Part shown: positions 26,623 through 35,588 of the stretch, in pieces
How the letters are laid out: each line of letters begins with the position of its first letter
How positions within the stretch are numbered: the stretch's first letter is position 1
Source of the DNA: Propionicimonas sp.
GTDB taxonomy: Bacteria; Actinomycetota; Actinomycetes; Propionibacteriales; Propionibacteriaceae
Reading direction: 5' to 3'
Assembly: GCA_013791955.1 (NCBI GenBank)
Contig: VMSW01000007.1
Span: forward strand, 930,001-994,000
Length of the DNA: 64,000 bases
Position numbers and translations under genes: made by a program
The notes under the pieces: generated by a model
Databases searched by the model: none
Told to the model about the DNA's origin: nothing
Seen by the model: the letters and a program-made list of their open reading frames with translations, nothing else

Positions 26623-29292
26623 ATGAGCATCGACAGCTACCGTGCATCAGACGAACTGAAGGTCGGGGAGCAGAGCTACCAGATCTTCCGCATCGATGCC
26701 GTCGAGGGGTCGGCGAGCCTGCCGTTCAGCCTCAAGGTGCTGTTGGAGAACCTGCTTCGCGCTGAGGATGGCGCGAACATCACCGCAGGGGACATCGCAG
26801 CCCTCGGCGCCTGGGATCCCGCCTCGGAGCCCAATCGGGAGATTCAGTTCACCCCGGCGCGAGTGATCATGCAGGACTTCACTGGCGTGGCTTGCGTCGT
26901 TGACCTGGCCACCATGCGCCAGGCCGTCGCCGATCTTGGTGGCGATCCGGCCTCAATCAACCCGCTGGCCCCGGCCGAACTGGTCATCGACCATTCGATC
27001 ATCGCTGAGTACTTCGGCACCCCCGAGGCGCTCGCGCTGAACGTCGGCGTGGAGTACCAGCGCAACGAGGAACGCTACAAGCTGCTGCGCTGGGCGCAGA
27101 CCGCTTTCGACGAGTTCAAGGTGGTGCCCCCGGGCACCGGCATCGTCCACCAGGTGAATATCGAGAACCTGGCCCGGGTGACTTTCGCCCGCGAGGTCGA
27201 CGGCGTCCTACAGGCCTACCCGGACACCTGCGTCGGCACTGACTCCCACACCACCATGGTCAACGGCCTTGGGGTCGTGGGTTGGGGTGTTGGCGGTATC
27301 GAGGCCGAAGCGGCCATGCTCGGTCAGCCCATTTCGATGTTGATTCCGCGGGTGGTCGGCTTCAAGCTGTCCGGGAAGCTCAACGATGGCGTGACCGCGA
27401 CGGACCTGGTGCTCACCATCACCGAGATTCTGCGCAAGCACGGAGTGGTCGGCAAGTTTGTGGAGTTCTATGGACCCGGCGTCGGGGAGATCCCGTTAGC
27501 CAACCGCGCCACCATCGCCAACATGTCGCCGGAGTTCGGCTCGACGATCGCGGTGTTCCCGGTGGACAGCAAGACTCTGGATTACCTGCGGATGACCGGG
27601 CGCCCCGAGGATCAGATCTCCCTGGTCGAGGCCTACGCCAAGACTCAAGGCCTGTGGCTGGATCCCGCTGCCGAACCGCGCTACTCCGAGAAGCTTGAAC
27701 TCGACCTAGCCAGCGTGGTGCCCAGCATTTCCGGACCGAAGCGTCCTCAGGACCGCATCGTGCTCGCCGAGAGCAAGGCCAAGTACAACGAAATCATCGG
27801 CAGCTACACCGATGATGTGGCCGCCTCGATTCCAGTGACGCTCGCCGACGGTCGCAGCTTCGAACTCAAGAATGGCGCGGTGACGGTGGCCTCAATCACC
27901 TCCTGCACCAATACCTCCAACCCATCGGTGATGCTCGGTGCTGCTCTGGTAGCCAAAAAGGCCCACGAACTGGGCCTTAAGCCCAAGCCCTGGGTCAAGA
28001 CCTCGGTTGCCCCCGGCTCACAGGTGGTCACCGACTACTTCGCCAAGGCTGGCTTGCAGGAGCACCTGGACGCGCTCGGTTTCGAGACCGTCGGCTACGG
28101 CTGTGTCACCTGCATCGGTAACACCGGCCCGCTGATCCCTGAGGTCTCCAAGGCCATCAACGACAACAACCTGTCGGTGACCGCCGTGCTTTCGGGCAAC
28201 CGCAACTTCGAGGGCCGGATCAGCCCGGACGTGAAGATGAACTACCTCGCGTCGCCGCCGCTGGTAATCGCCTACGCCCTGGCGGGCACCATGGACATCG
28301 ATCTCGCCAACGAGCCACTGGGTGAGGGTGACAACGGCCCGGTCTACCTCGCCGATGTCTGGCCCAGCACCGAGGAAATTGAGCAGGTCGTGGCCAGCTC
28401 AATCAGTCCGGAGATGTTCGCCACCCGGTATGCCGATGTCTTCGCTGGCGATGCCCTCTGGCAGAACCTGCCGACCCCTGAGGGCAACTTGTTCGACTGG
28501 GATCCGGCTTCGACCTATATTCGCCGCGCGCCGTACTTCGACGGTATGCCGGCCACGCCGGTGCCGGTGACCGACTTCGCTGGTGCTCGGGTGTTCATGA
28601 AGCTGGGCGATTCGGTAACCACCGACCACATCTCGCCGGCTGGCTCGATCAAGCCCGAGACGCCGGCAGGCCAGTACCTGACGGGCCATGGGGTTGCACG
28701 TCCCGACTTCAACAGCTTGGGCAGTCGACGTGGCAACCACGAGGTGATGATTCGCGGTACCTTCGCCAACATTCGCCTTCGCAACCAGGTGGCGCCGGGC
28801 ACCGAGGGTGGCTTCACCCGCGACTTCACCCAGCCTGACGGCCCGGTCGTTTACGCCTACGATGCGGCCGAGAACTACGCCAAGGCTGGCGTGCCGCTGG
28901 TGGTGCTAGCGGGCAAGGAGTACGGCTCTGGTTCCTCGCGTGACTGGGCGGCCAAGGGCACCACACTGCTTGGCGTCAAGGTGGTCATTGCCGAGAGTTA
29001 CGAGCGCATTCACCGCTCGAATCTGATCGGCATGGGTGTCCTGCCGTTGCAGTATCCCGAAGGCCAGAACGCCGACAGCCTCGGTCTGACCGGCACCGAG
29101 ACCTTCTCGGTAACCGGCATCACGGAGCTGAACGACGGCACCACCCCGGCGACTGTCCGGGTGGAGGCCGTCGGCGACGGCGAGCCGATCGTCTTCGACG
29201 CCGTGCTGCGGATCGATACCCCCGGTGAGGCTGACTACTACCGTCACGGCGGCATCATGCAGTACGTCCTGCGTTCGCTCCTGGCCAAGTAG
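26623..29292 (+). CDS. acnA: Aconitate hydratase (aconitase A)
   Basis: TCA-cycle enzyme isomerising citrate to isocitrate. The 889-residue protein has the N-terminal three-domain core and the C-terminal swivel. Cluster ligands are Cys428 ([10 protein letters not shown]), Cys494 and Cys497 (CVTCIG). A conserved [12 protein letters not shown] lies near residue 768. It is the AcnA/IRP type by length and N-terminus. GGGAGG precedes the ATG by four bases. A palindrome overlaps the presumptive promoter. Secure. Confidence 0.98.
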   Translation: MSIDSYRASDELKVGEQSYQIFRIDAVEGSASLPFSLKVLLENLLRAEDGANITAGDIAALGAWDPASEPNREIQFTPARVIMQDFTGVACVVDLATMRQAVADLGGDPASINPLAPAELVIDHSIIAEYFGTPEALALNVGVEYQRNEERYKLLRWAQTAFDEFKVVPPGTGIVHQVNIENLARVTFAREVDGVLQAYPDTCVGTDSHTTMVNGLGVVGWGVGGIEAEAAMLGQPISMLIPRVVGFKLSGKLNDGVTATDLVLTITEILRKHGVVGKFVEFYGPGVGEIPLANRATIANMSPEFGSTIAVFPVDSKTLDYLRMTGRPEDQISLVEAYAKTQGLWLDPAAEPRYSEKLELDLASVVPSISGPKRPQDRIVLAESKAKYNEIIGSYTDDVAASIPVTLADGRSFELKNGAVTVASITSCTNTSNPSVMLGAALVAKKAHELGLKPKPWVKTSVAPGSQVVTDYFAKAGLQEHLDALGFETVGYGCVTCIGNTGPLIPEVSKAINDNNLSVTAVLSGNRNFEGRISPDVKMNYLASPPLVIAYALAGTMDIDLANEPLGEGDNGPVYLADVWPSTEEIEQVVASSISPEMFATRYADVFAGDALWQNLPTPEGNLFDWDPASTYIRRAPYFDGMPATPVPVTDFAGARVFMKLGDSVTTDHISPAGSIKPETPAGQYLTGHGVARPDFNSLGSRRGNHEVMIRGTFANIRLRNQVAPGTEGGFTRDFTQPDGPVVYAYDAAENYAKAGVPLVVLAGKEYGSGSSRDWAAKGTTLLGVKVVIAESYERIHRSNLIGMGVLPLQYPEGQNADSLGLTGTETFSVTGITELNDGTTPATVRVEAVGDGEPIVFDAVLRIDTPGEADYYRHGGIMQYVLRSLLAK

Positions 29293-29296
29293 TTCG

Positions 29297-29806
29297 ATGT
29301 CCAAGCGGCGCGCCAAGGCGGCCGTAGCCCTAGCGCGGGCCGAAGCCGGAGATCTTCCGGTCTCGGCCCGTGTTGCTTGGGGTTACCTAGCCGCGCTGTT
29401 GGCTGGCGTCACGGCTGGGGTGCTGGTCCTGATCGCCGACCAAACTGCCGCGGTGGTGCTGTGCCGCTCGGCACTGGACGACGCTGCGGCCGACTGCAAG
29501 TTGGGCTGGGCGATTTGGGTTGGCGTTGCTGGCTTCCTGATCAGCCTGATTCCATTTGCGCTGAAGCTGAAGCTGGATTGGTGGTTCCTGGCCTCGATGT
29601 GGGCCGGCATCGGTGGTTGGGTGGCCTTTGATGCCATCGACCAGTGGTGGTGGTGGGCCGCAGCGCCGCTATTGCCGGCCGTCGCCGCGCTGCTCAGCGC
29701 CGACTGGCAGCGGGGCCCACGCCTGCGGCGGGCTCAGCTGGCGATCATCGTGGTGCTGATGGCTGGCGCGATCGGCTCCCTGATCTGGTGGTACCTGAGG
29801 GGCTGA
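29297..29806 (+). CDS. Membrane protein of unknown function
   Basis: A 169-residue protein with a basic N-terminus (MSKRRAKAAVALARAEAGDLPVSAR) and about five hydrophobic segments: near residues 26-48, 68-90, 93-110, 118-134 and 145-166. Two cysteines (CRSALDDAAADCK) lie in the first loop, which probably faces outside. It starts four bases past the acn stop with no good ribosome site, so it probably depends on acn translation. I do not recognise a family. Codon use is like its neighbours. Confidence 0.75.
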   Translation: MSKRRAKAAVALARAEAGDLPVSARVAWGYLAALLAGVTAGVLVLIADQTAAVVLCRSALDDAAADCKLGWAIWVGVAGFLISLIPFALKLKLDWWFLASMWAGIGGWVAFDAIDQWWWWAAAPLLPAVAALLSADWQRGPRLRRAQLAIIVVLMAGAIGSLIWWYLRG

Positions 29807-29810
29807 GGTA

Positions 29811-29832
29811 TATTCGCACTAGTGTGCGAATA
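29811..29832. promoter_or_regulatory. Perfect 22-bp inverted repeat before the small gene upstream of dxs
   Basis: Arms TATTCGCAC (29811-29819) and GTGCGAATA (29824-29832) flank TAGT. The left arm overlaps a TATATT -10 candidate (29809-29814). It lies between the stop of the membrane-protein gene and the AGGAGA ribosome site of the next gene. It may be an operator; in RNA it would also form a nine-pair hairpin just before the ribosome site. Confidence 0.6.
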
Positions 29833-29840
29833 GGAGACCG

Positions 29841-30218
29841 GTGCGAGATCAGCCGCCATGGATGCCGCCGGGCTGGCCAGAACAGGTCCGTCCGCCCGGA
29901 AGCGACGCTTGGGAACAGAGCGCTGCGGCCTTCCTCTTCGACTGTTGCCCGCCTGACTACCGGGGCTACCCGGTGCTGCGGCGGCACCCGGTGGTGTTGG
30001 CCCGCTTCGCCATCGCCTACGTGGAGGGGCACCTGGAAGCAAATGGGTGCGGGCTACCCGTGCTGCGTACCGCCCTGGCAGCCGAGGTACCGCCAGAGGC
30101 GGTGAGCGCCGCAGTGGATGCCTGGTCGAGCGAGGCGGCCAAGTTGGTGCGGCTGCGGCGCGAGCTGGGGCTGGTCGCTGACGCGTTGCGCGGCGTGCGG
30201 TTTCGTCCGCGGCTGTGA
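29841..30218 (+). CDS. Small conserved-looking protein of unknown function
   Basis: A 125-residue soluble protein with Pro/Trp-rich N-terminus (MRDQPPWMPPGWPEQVRPPGSDAW) and a helical remainder including FDCCPPDYRGYPVLRRHPVVLARFAIAYVEGHLEANGCG. The double Cys and later Cys could bind metal. The GTG at 29841 is preceded by AGGAGA at four bases. It ends 14 bases before the dxs GTG. An inverted repeat precedes it and suggests regulated expression. I do not recognise a family. Confidence 0.75.
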   Translation: MRDQPPWMPPGWPEQVRPPGSDAWEQSAAAFLFDCCPPDYRGYPVLRRHPVVLARFAIAYVEGHLEANGCGLPVLRTALAAEVPPEAVSAAVDAWSSEAAKLVRLRRELGLVADALRGVRFRPRL

Positions 30219-30220
30219 CG

Positions 30221-30226
30221 TAGACT
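30221..30226 (+). promoter_or_regulatory. -10 element (TAGACT) of dxs
   Basis: TAGACT is followed by six bases and the dxs GTG, identical to dut in hexamer and spacing. There is no good Shine-Dalgarno. Confidence 0.6.
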
Positions 30227-30232
30227 CCTTGG

Positions 30233-32155
30233 GTGCCGTTGCTTAACAGGATCACCGGTCCCGCCGACCTGAAGAAGCTCTCTGCAGGAGAGCTGCCAGC
30301 GTTGGCCGCAGAGATTCGGAAGTTCCTGATCCGGAATGTCAGCCGCACCGGCGGCCATCTCGGTCCAAACCTCGGCGTGGTAGAGCTCACCATCGCCCTG
30401 CATCGGGTTTTTGACTCTCCTCGCGACGCCTTGATCTTCGATACCGGCCATCAGAGCTACGTCCACAAGATCCTCACCGGTCGGCAAGCTGGTTTCCCGC
30501 TGCTACGGCAGCGCGGGGGGCTCTCGGGCTACCCCAATCGCGCAGAGTCTGAGCATGACTGGGTAGAAAACTCCCACGCCTCCACCTCGCTGTCGTGGGC
30601 CGACGGGATGGCGAAAGCCTTCCGGTTGCGCGGTGAAGAGCGTTGGGTGGTCGCGGTGATCGGCGATGGCGCGCTCACCGGCGGCATGGCTTGGGAGGCA
30701 CTGAACAACATCGCGGTGGGCGAAGACGAACGGCTGGTGATCGTGGTCAACGACAACGGTCGCTCCTACACCCCCACTGTCGGCGGCCTGGCAACCCAGC
30801 TTTCCGGATTGGGCCAACAGCTCACCGCGATCCGTACCGATCGTCGCTACGAACGCGCGCTGCGACTTATCAAGGAGAAGGTGTTGGCCGCTCCGGTGAT
30901 CGGCCAGATGGTGTACGGGTTGATGCACGGTCTAAAGACCGGAGTGAAGGACGTCCTGGTGCCGCGGGGGATGTTCTCCGACCTGGGACTGAAGTATGTC
31001 GGGCCGATCGACGGCCACGACGTCGACGCTGTCGAGCTGGCGCTACAGCAGGCCAAGCGGTACGGCGGGCCAGTGCTGGTGCACTGCATCACCGAGAAAG
31101 GCCGGGGTTTCAAGGCCGCCGAACAGAACGAGCAGGACCGATTCCACGCCGTCGGCATCATCGATGAGGACACCGGCGAGCCGCTGGTCTGCGGTGGCCG
31201 CACCTGGACTGACGCCTTTGGCGAGGAGATGGCCCGAATCGGTGCCACCAACGATCGAGTGGTGGCGATCACGGCCGCGATGCTGCATCCCACCGGGTTG
31301 GACAGGTTCGCCAGGCTTTTCCCGAACCGGATTTTTGACGTTGGCATCGCCGAGCAGCATGCGGTGACCGCAGCTGCCGGCATGGCCTCTGGCGGGCTGC
31401 ACCCGGTGGTTGCGGTGTACGCCACTTTCCTGAACCGGGCTTTCGACCAGGTGCTGATGGACGTCGGCATGCACAAAATGGGCGTCACTTTCGTACTGGA
31501 CCGAGCCGGCATCACGGGCCCGGACGGTGCCAGTCATCACGGAATCTGGGATTCGTCCTTCCTTGGGTTGGTTCCCGGTCTGCAGTTGAGTGCCCCCCGC
31601 GATGAGCAGCGCTTGGGTGAGGCGTTGCGGCTTTCGGTTGCGGTGAGCGATGCGCCGACGGTGATTCGGTACTCCAAGGAGAGCCTGCCCGAGCCGATTG
31701 CGGCATTGCGCCGCCAGGGTGATGTTGATGTGCTTTTCGAGACTGCCAAGCCCAAAGTGTTGGTGATCGGGTACGGGCAGTTTTGTGGGCTGGCAGCCGA
31801 AGTCGGTCAGCGGCTGTCCCAGCAGGGCATCGGCGCAACCGTGGTCGATCCAGTCTGGGCTCTCCCGGTGTCAGCCGATTTGCTCGCGCTGGTCGCCAGT
31901 CATGAATTGGTGATCACTGTCGAAGACGGCGGCATCGTTGGTGGGCTTGGGGCCCGGGTCTCCCAAGAGGCTCGGTTGGCTGGCATCACCAGCCGCTTCC
32001 GCGAGTTCGGCGTGCCGTCGGCGTTCATCTCCCACGCAACCCGTTCGGAAATACTTGATCAGCTGGGTTTGACCGCTCAGGAGTTGGCCAGGTTCGCCAC
32101 CGAGCAGGTCGCCGCTGATGAGGGCAGTAGCCCGCTCACCAGTTCTGAGCGATAA
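30233..32155 (+). CDS. dxs: 1-deoxy-D-xylulose-5-phosphate synthase
   Basis: First enzyme of the MEP isoprenoid pathway, condensing pyruvate and glyceraldehyde 3-phosphate using thiamine diphosphate. The 640-residue protein shows GGHLGPNLGVVELTIALH near the start, the ThDP motif GDGALTGGMAWEALNNIA (about 143-160), and the transketolase-like middle domain FDVGIAEQHAVTAAAGMA (about 365). The C-terminal domain ends normally. The 3' end overlaps the convergent RNase D gene by 20 bases. The GTG at 30233 looks leaderless. Secure. Confidence 0.97.
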   Translation: MPLLNRITGPADLKKLSAGELPALAAEIRKFLIRNVSRTGGHLGPNLGVVELTIALHRVFDSPRDALIFDTGHQSYVHKILTGRQAGFPLLRQRGGLSGYPNRAESEHDWVENSHASTSLSWADGMAKAFRLRGEERWVVAVIGDGALTGGMAWEALNNIAVGEDERLVIVVNDNGRSYTPTVGGLATQLSGLGQQLTAIRTDRRYERALRLIKEKVLAAPVIGQMVYGLMHGLKTGVKDVLVPRGMFSDLGLKYVGPIDGHDVDAVELALQQAKRYGGPVLVHCITEKGRGFKAAEQNEQDRFHAVGIIDEDTGEPLVCGGRTWTDAFGEEMARIGATNDRVVAITAAMLHPTGLDRFARLFPNRIFDVGIAEQHAVTAAAGMASGGLHPVVAVYATFLNRAFDQVLMDVGMHKMGVTFVLDRAGITGPDGASHHGIWDSSFLGLVPGLQLSAPRDEQRLGEALRLSVAVSDAPTVIRYSKESLPEPIAALRRQGDVDVLFETAKPKVLVIGYGQFCGLAAEVGQRLSQQGIGATVVDPVWALPVSADLLALVASHELVITVEDGGIVGGLGARVSQEARLAGITSRFREFGVPSAFISHATRSEILDQLGLTAQELARFATEQVAADEGSSPLTSSER

Positions 32156-33422
32156 CCGGCACTACCAGTCGGCGTTGCCAGTTACGGGCACCGAGTTCGA
32201 TCAGCCGAGCGGCGATCGTTGCCTCATCGGTTTCCTCCGGTGAGTCCCACAACAACCGACGCAGGTGATCCGGTGAGAGCAGGTTTTCCACCGGAAGATC
32301 AACCTCCTCGGCCAACTCAGTGAGTGCTGGCCGGATTCGGTAGAAACGCTCAAACGAGCTAGGCCATCGACGTTCCCAGGAGCGCGGCTGGGGCGGGCCG
32401 TCGGGGCTGAGGTGGCGGGTAGGCAGCTCAGCCTTTGGGGTGGCTGCGGCACGGTCCAGCGCGGCCAGCCAATCAGCCTCATACCGAGCGGTGAGTCGGT
32501 TGCCGAAGGCGCGCACAATCCGCAGATCGGAGCGGGTCAGCCGGGTCTTCTTGCTGGTCTCCATGTAGGTGGCCAGGTCGGTGATGGCTCGGTCAGCTAG
32601 CACCCGTCCCGGAGAGCGATCCAGATCGCGGGCGATCTGCTCACGGGTCGTCCACAGCTCGCGTACCACCGCCAGCGCGGCCGGGTTGTGAATGGCGTGC
32701 AGCCCAGAGGTGCGTCGCCAAGGATCGGTCCGCGGTACTACCGGATCGGCGGCGTGCTCGGCCAGGTAGGCGAACTCCTCTAAGGCCCAATCCAACTTGG
32801 CGGCAGCGGTGAGCTTCTCGATCAGCCATTCGCGCAGGTCGGTGAGGCGTTCGACGTCCAGCGCTGCGTAGGCCAACCAGTCTTGGGGAATTGGCCGCTT
32901 GGACCAGTCCGCAGCCGAGTGCTCCTTGAGCAGGGTGACTCCCACCGCAGTCTCCATCAGCGCGCTGAGGTTCACCCGGGGCAGGTTTAGCAGCCGGGCG
33001 GCCAGCTCGCTGTCGAACAGCTGGGTGGGCAGGAACTTGATCTCGGCCAGGCAGGGCAGATCCTGGCTGGCCGCGTGCAGAATCCAATCGACATCGCTCA
33101 GCTCGGCGGCAAACTCAGCGAAGTCAGCTCGGGGTTGATCACCTTCGAAGGCTGTCGGATCAATCAGATGGGTGCCGGCACCAGCGCGCCGCAATTGAAG
33201 CAGGTAGGCCTTGGCGGTGTACCGGTAGCCCTGAGCGCGTTCGGTATCGACCGCGAGCGGTCCAGTACCCGCAGCGAGCGCCCGGCGCGCGTCAGCAAGC
33301 GCTTCCGGGGTTTCAATAACCTCCGGTATGCCATCGGCCGGTACCGCCAGAATCGGGTAGGTCACTGCCTCGGTCTTTTCGGCGGGAACTGACTCGGTCT
33401 CTTCGGCGGTCACCGCGGCCAT
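32136..33422 (-). CDS. HRDC-domain ribonuclease D
   Basis: 3'-5' exoribonuclease of the DEDD family, 428 residues. The nuclease domain carries Asp59 and Glu61 (VDTER), a central Asp in HAASQDLPCL, and the distal YAALDVERLTDL motif. An HRDC domain from about residue 235 (LAVVRELWTTREQIARDLDRSPGRVLADRAITDL) aids nucleic-acid binding. The start overlaps the stop of DUF3000; the ATG at 33422 or a GTG three codons later are both possible. This RNase D/DUF3000 pair adjoins dxs in mycobacteria too. Confidence 0.92.
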   Translation of the reverse strand: MAAVTAEETESVPAEKTEAVTYPILAVPADGIPEVIETPEALADARRALAAGTGPLAVDTERAQGYRYTAKAYLLQLRRAGAGTHLIDPTAFEGDQPRADFAEFAAELSDVDWILHAASQDLPCLAEIKFLPTQLFDSELAARLLNLPRVNLSALMETAVGVTLLKEHSAADWSKRPIPQDWLAYAALDVERLTDLREWLIEKLTAAAKLDWALEEFAYLAEHAADPVVPRTDPWRRTSGLHAIHNPAALAVVRELWTTREQIARDLDRSPGRVLADRAITDLATYMETSKKTRLTRSDLRIVRAFGNRLTARYEADWLAALDRAAATPKAELPTRHLSPDGPPQPRSWERRWPSSFERFYRIRPALTELAEEVDLPVENLLSPDHLRRLLWDSPEETDEATIAARLIELGARNWQRRLVVPVIAQNW

Positions 33423-34006
33423 GCCCCGGGACGACGCGGAGTGATGGGTACCACACCCTCAGGCAGCGGGGGCAGCCCGGCGGCGAGACACAACAACTCC
33501 GACCAGGCCACCAGATGGGCGTTGACGTCTTCGACTGAGTTGATGATCGGGGTCCAAGAAGCGCGCACTTCAACCTCGGCTCTAGCTGGATCCTCAGCGA
33601 TGCCGCCGAAGGACTTACTGGACACTGCGGTGACTGTGCCACTTGGCGCCCGATAGGCCGCCTGATTGCGCTCCAGCGCCTCCAGCAGCCAGGACCAACC
33701 CACTTCGCTCAGCAGCGGATCGGTCACCATTTCCGGATCGACGTCAGCGCGGGAGAAGCTAACGCAGCGAAAGTCGCCGTCCCAGGAAGGACTGCCATCA
33801 GGATCATGGAGGAGCACCAGCCGTCCGGTGCCCAAATCTTCACCGTTGCTGGTGATCTCCGCGCTGATGGCGACGGCAAAAGGGGCGATTTTTTGGGGCG
33901 CAGGGATCTGATCGACCTTCAACTCCGGGCGCCAGGGCATAGTCAGCATGGCCTGGGCCGCGGCGTCGAATAGCTGCGGCGTCCCGTGATCACGGCGTGC
34001 GTCCAC
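33410..34006 (-). CDS. DUF3000 protein
   Basis: A 198-residue actinobacterial protein with no known catalytic motif. The recognisable DUF3000 core runs from FDAAAQAMLTMPWRPELKVDQIPAPQKIAPFAVAISAEI to WSELLCLAAGLPPLPEGVVPITPRRPG. The GTG at 34006 is preceded at six bases by TACTCT and starts the conserved sequence; a longer frame to 34297 has no support. Translationally coupled by overlap to RNase D. Function unknown; the constant partnership suggests an RNA-related role. Confidence 0.9.
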   Translation of the reverse strand: MDARRDHGTPQLFDAAAQAMLTMPWRPELKVDQIPAPQKIAPFAVAISAEITSNGEDLGTGRLVLLHDPDGSPSWDGDFRCVSFSRADVDPEMVTDPLLSEVGWSWLLEALERNQAAYRAPSGTVTAVSSKSFGGIAEDPARAEVEVRASWTPIINSVEDVNAHLVAWSELLCLAAGLPPLPEGVVPITPRRPGAWPR

Positions 34007-34012
34007 AGGATG

Positions 34013-34018
34013 AGAGTA
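34013..34018 (-). promoter_or_regulatory. -10 element (TACTCT) of DUF3000-RNase D
   Basis: TACTCT on the minus strand ends six bases before the GTG at 34006, the leaderless arrangement seen elsewhere in the window. Confidence 0.55.
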
Positions 34019-34064
34019 TCGGGGCACTCCAGGAGCGACGGACTGGCGCGCCGGACCTTTTGTC

Positions 34065-34469
34065 CTAGTCGGGTACGAACTGCAGGGACACAGAGTTGAT
34101 GCACCAACGCTCATCGGTGGGGGTTTGGTAGCCCTCGCCGGCAAAGACGTGGCCGAGATGAGAATCGCAACTGGCGCAGCGGACTTCTGTTCGTGGTGGG
34201 CCAGGCAGACTTCGATCTGCCACCAGCCGCACTGCCTCGCCCGCAGCGGCGGTGTAGAACGACGGCCAGCCGCAATGGGATGCAAACTTGTGCTCACTGC
34301 GGAAGAGGTCGGTTCCGCAGGCTCGACACTGATAGCGACCAGCGGCGCTCAGGTCGGTGTACTCGCCGGTGAACGGCGCTTCAGTTCCGGCTTCGCGTAA
34401 CACCCGGTATTCCGCTGGGGTGAGCTGAGCGCGCCACTCCTGCGGTGTCTTGATCACCTTGAGTTCCAT
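34065..34469 (-). CDS. msrB: Peptide-methionine (R)-S-oxide reductase
   Basis: Repairs oxidised methionine (R-sulfoxide) in proteins. The 134-residue protein has zinc ligands Cys48, Cys51, Cys98 and Cys101 (CRACGT, CASCDSHLGHVF) and catalytic Cys123 in RWCINSVSL. I chose the second ATG (34469) because AAGGAG lies six bases before it, whereas the upstream ATG at 34475 sits immediately after that site. Divergent from the primase-polymerase gene. Secure. Confidence 0.96.
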   Translation of the reverse strand: MELKVIKTPQEWRAQLTPAEYRVLREAGTEAPFTGEYTDLSAAGRYQCRACGTDLFRSEHKFASHCGWPSFYTAAAGEAVRLVADRSLPGPPRTEVRCASCDSHLGHVFAGEGYQTPTDERWCINSVSLQFVPD

Positions 34470-34517
34470 GGGCATCTCCTTCGATCCGGCTCTCCAGCAT
34501 AGGAACGAAAGGCGAAG

Positions 34518-34523
34518 TAGCCT
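34518..34523 (+). promoter_or_regulatory. -10 element (TAGCCT) of the LigD-like polymerase gene
   Basis: TAGCCT is followed by six bases and the ATG at 34530. No Shine-Dalgarno is present. Confidence 0.55.
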
Positions 34524-34529
34524 GCGGTC

Positions 34530-35582
34530 ATGGTCGAGAAAGCGGTGGAACTGCTGATCGAGGGACGCGCCGTTCGGCTAAGCAGTCCGGACAAGCCGTA
34601 CTTCGAGATCCTGGGCGCCTCCAAGCTCGCAGTGGCGCAGTATTTCCTGGACGTTGGCGCTGGCATCCTGGCGGCCCTGCAGAATCGTCCGACCACCATG
34701 GAGCGATGGCCAGGAGGGGTGCGCTCGGACGTCAAGCTGGCCACCAGGGCCGACGGCTCGGGGGAGGCGTTCTTTCAGAAGCGGGCGCCGAGCTCGACCC
34801 CAGAGTGGGTGCAGACCGCCGAGGTGCGGTTTCCCTCGGGACGGACGGCGATGGAGGTGGCCCCAGCCGACCTGGCCACCATCATCTGGATGGTCAACCT
34901 GGGTACCGTTCGTTTCCACCCCTGGCCGGTACTGGTAGCTGACACCGAGGCGGTGGATCAGCTACGCATCGATCTTGATCCGCAACCCGGTGTTGGTTTT
35001 GATAATGCGGTGGTGGCAGCGCTCGAGCTGCGCAAGGTGCTGGCCGAGGCGGGGCTGACGGGTTTCTGCAAGACCAGCGGTGGTAGGGGAGTGCATGTCT
35101 ACGCCCCGATCGAGTCGACAGATTTCATCGCCGCCCGCCACGCCGTGATCGCGATCGGGCGCGAACTGGCGCGGCGACTGCCCGCCGAGGTGACCGTGAA
35201 CTGGTGGAAGGAGGAGCGGGGGGCGAGGGTCTTCGTCGACTTCAACCAGATGGCCAGGGATCGGTTGATGACTTCGGCCTATTCGATTCGACCGACTCCC
35301 GCGGGTTTGGTTTCGGCGCCGCTGACCTGGGATGAGCTCCCATGGGTAGCGCCTGGTGACTTCACGGTGGTGACGATGCCAGCCAGATTCGCCAAGCTTG
35401 GCGATCTGTGGGCGCCGATGGCTACTACTGCTCGTGGTTCGGTGGCCACCGCGGTCGAGTGGTACGAGCGTGATGCCCGGGCAGGGGAGGGCGAACTGCC
35501 CTACCCTCCCGAATATCCGAAAATGCCCGGAGAGCCACCGCGAGTCCAGCCGTCCCGGGCCCGCAGCAATGGGCGAACTTGA
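34530..35582 (+). CDS. LigD-type primase-polymerase (Prim-PolC-like)
   Basis: Stand-alone archaeo-eukaryotic primase-like polymerase (PolDom), 350 residues. It resembles the polymerase domain of LigD. The metal-binding carboxylates are Asp148 and Asp150 (RIDLDPQPG), followed by FCKTSGGRGVHVYAPI (about 185) and the third acidic site in VFVDFNQMARDR. It lies convergent with an ATP-dependent ligase of the LigC type; in mycobacteria such a pair works in base-excision/gap repair. No Ku gene is in the window. The C-terminal 20 residues are Pro/Arg-rich and probably disordered. Leaderless ATG. Confidence 0.9.
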   Translation: MVEKAVELLIEGRAVRLSSPDKPYFEILGASKLAVAQYFLDVGAGILAALQNRPTTMERWPGGVRSDVKLATRADGSGEAFFQKRAPSSTPEWVQTAEVRFPSGRTAMEVAPADLATIIWMVNLGTVRFHPWPVLVADTEAVDQLRIDLDPQPGVGFDNAVVAALELRKVLAEAGLTGFCKTSGGRGVHVYAPIESTDFIAARHAVIAIGRELARRLPAEVTVNWWKEERGARVFVDFNQMARDRLMTSAYSIRPTPAGLVSAPLTWDELPWVAPGDFTVVTMPARFAKLGDLWAPMATTARGSVATAVEWYERDARAGEGELPYPPEYPKMPGEPPRVQPSRARSNGRT

Positions 35583-35588
35583 CCAGGC

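Noticed and set aside
29811-29832. LexA (SOS) box reading of the inverted repeat
   Set aside because: Actinobacterial SOS boxes have GAAC-N4-GTTC cores; the arms here are CGCAC/GTGCG, so LexA is unlikely.
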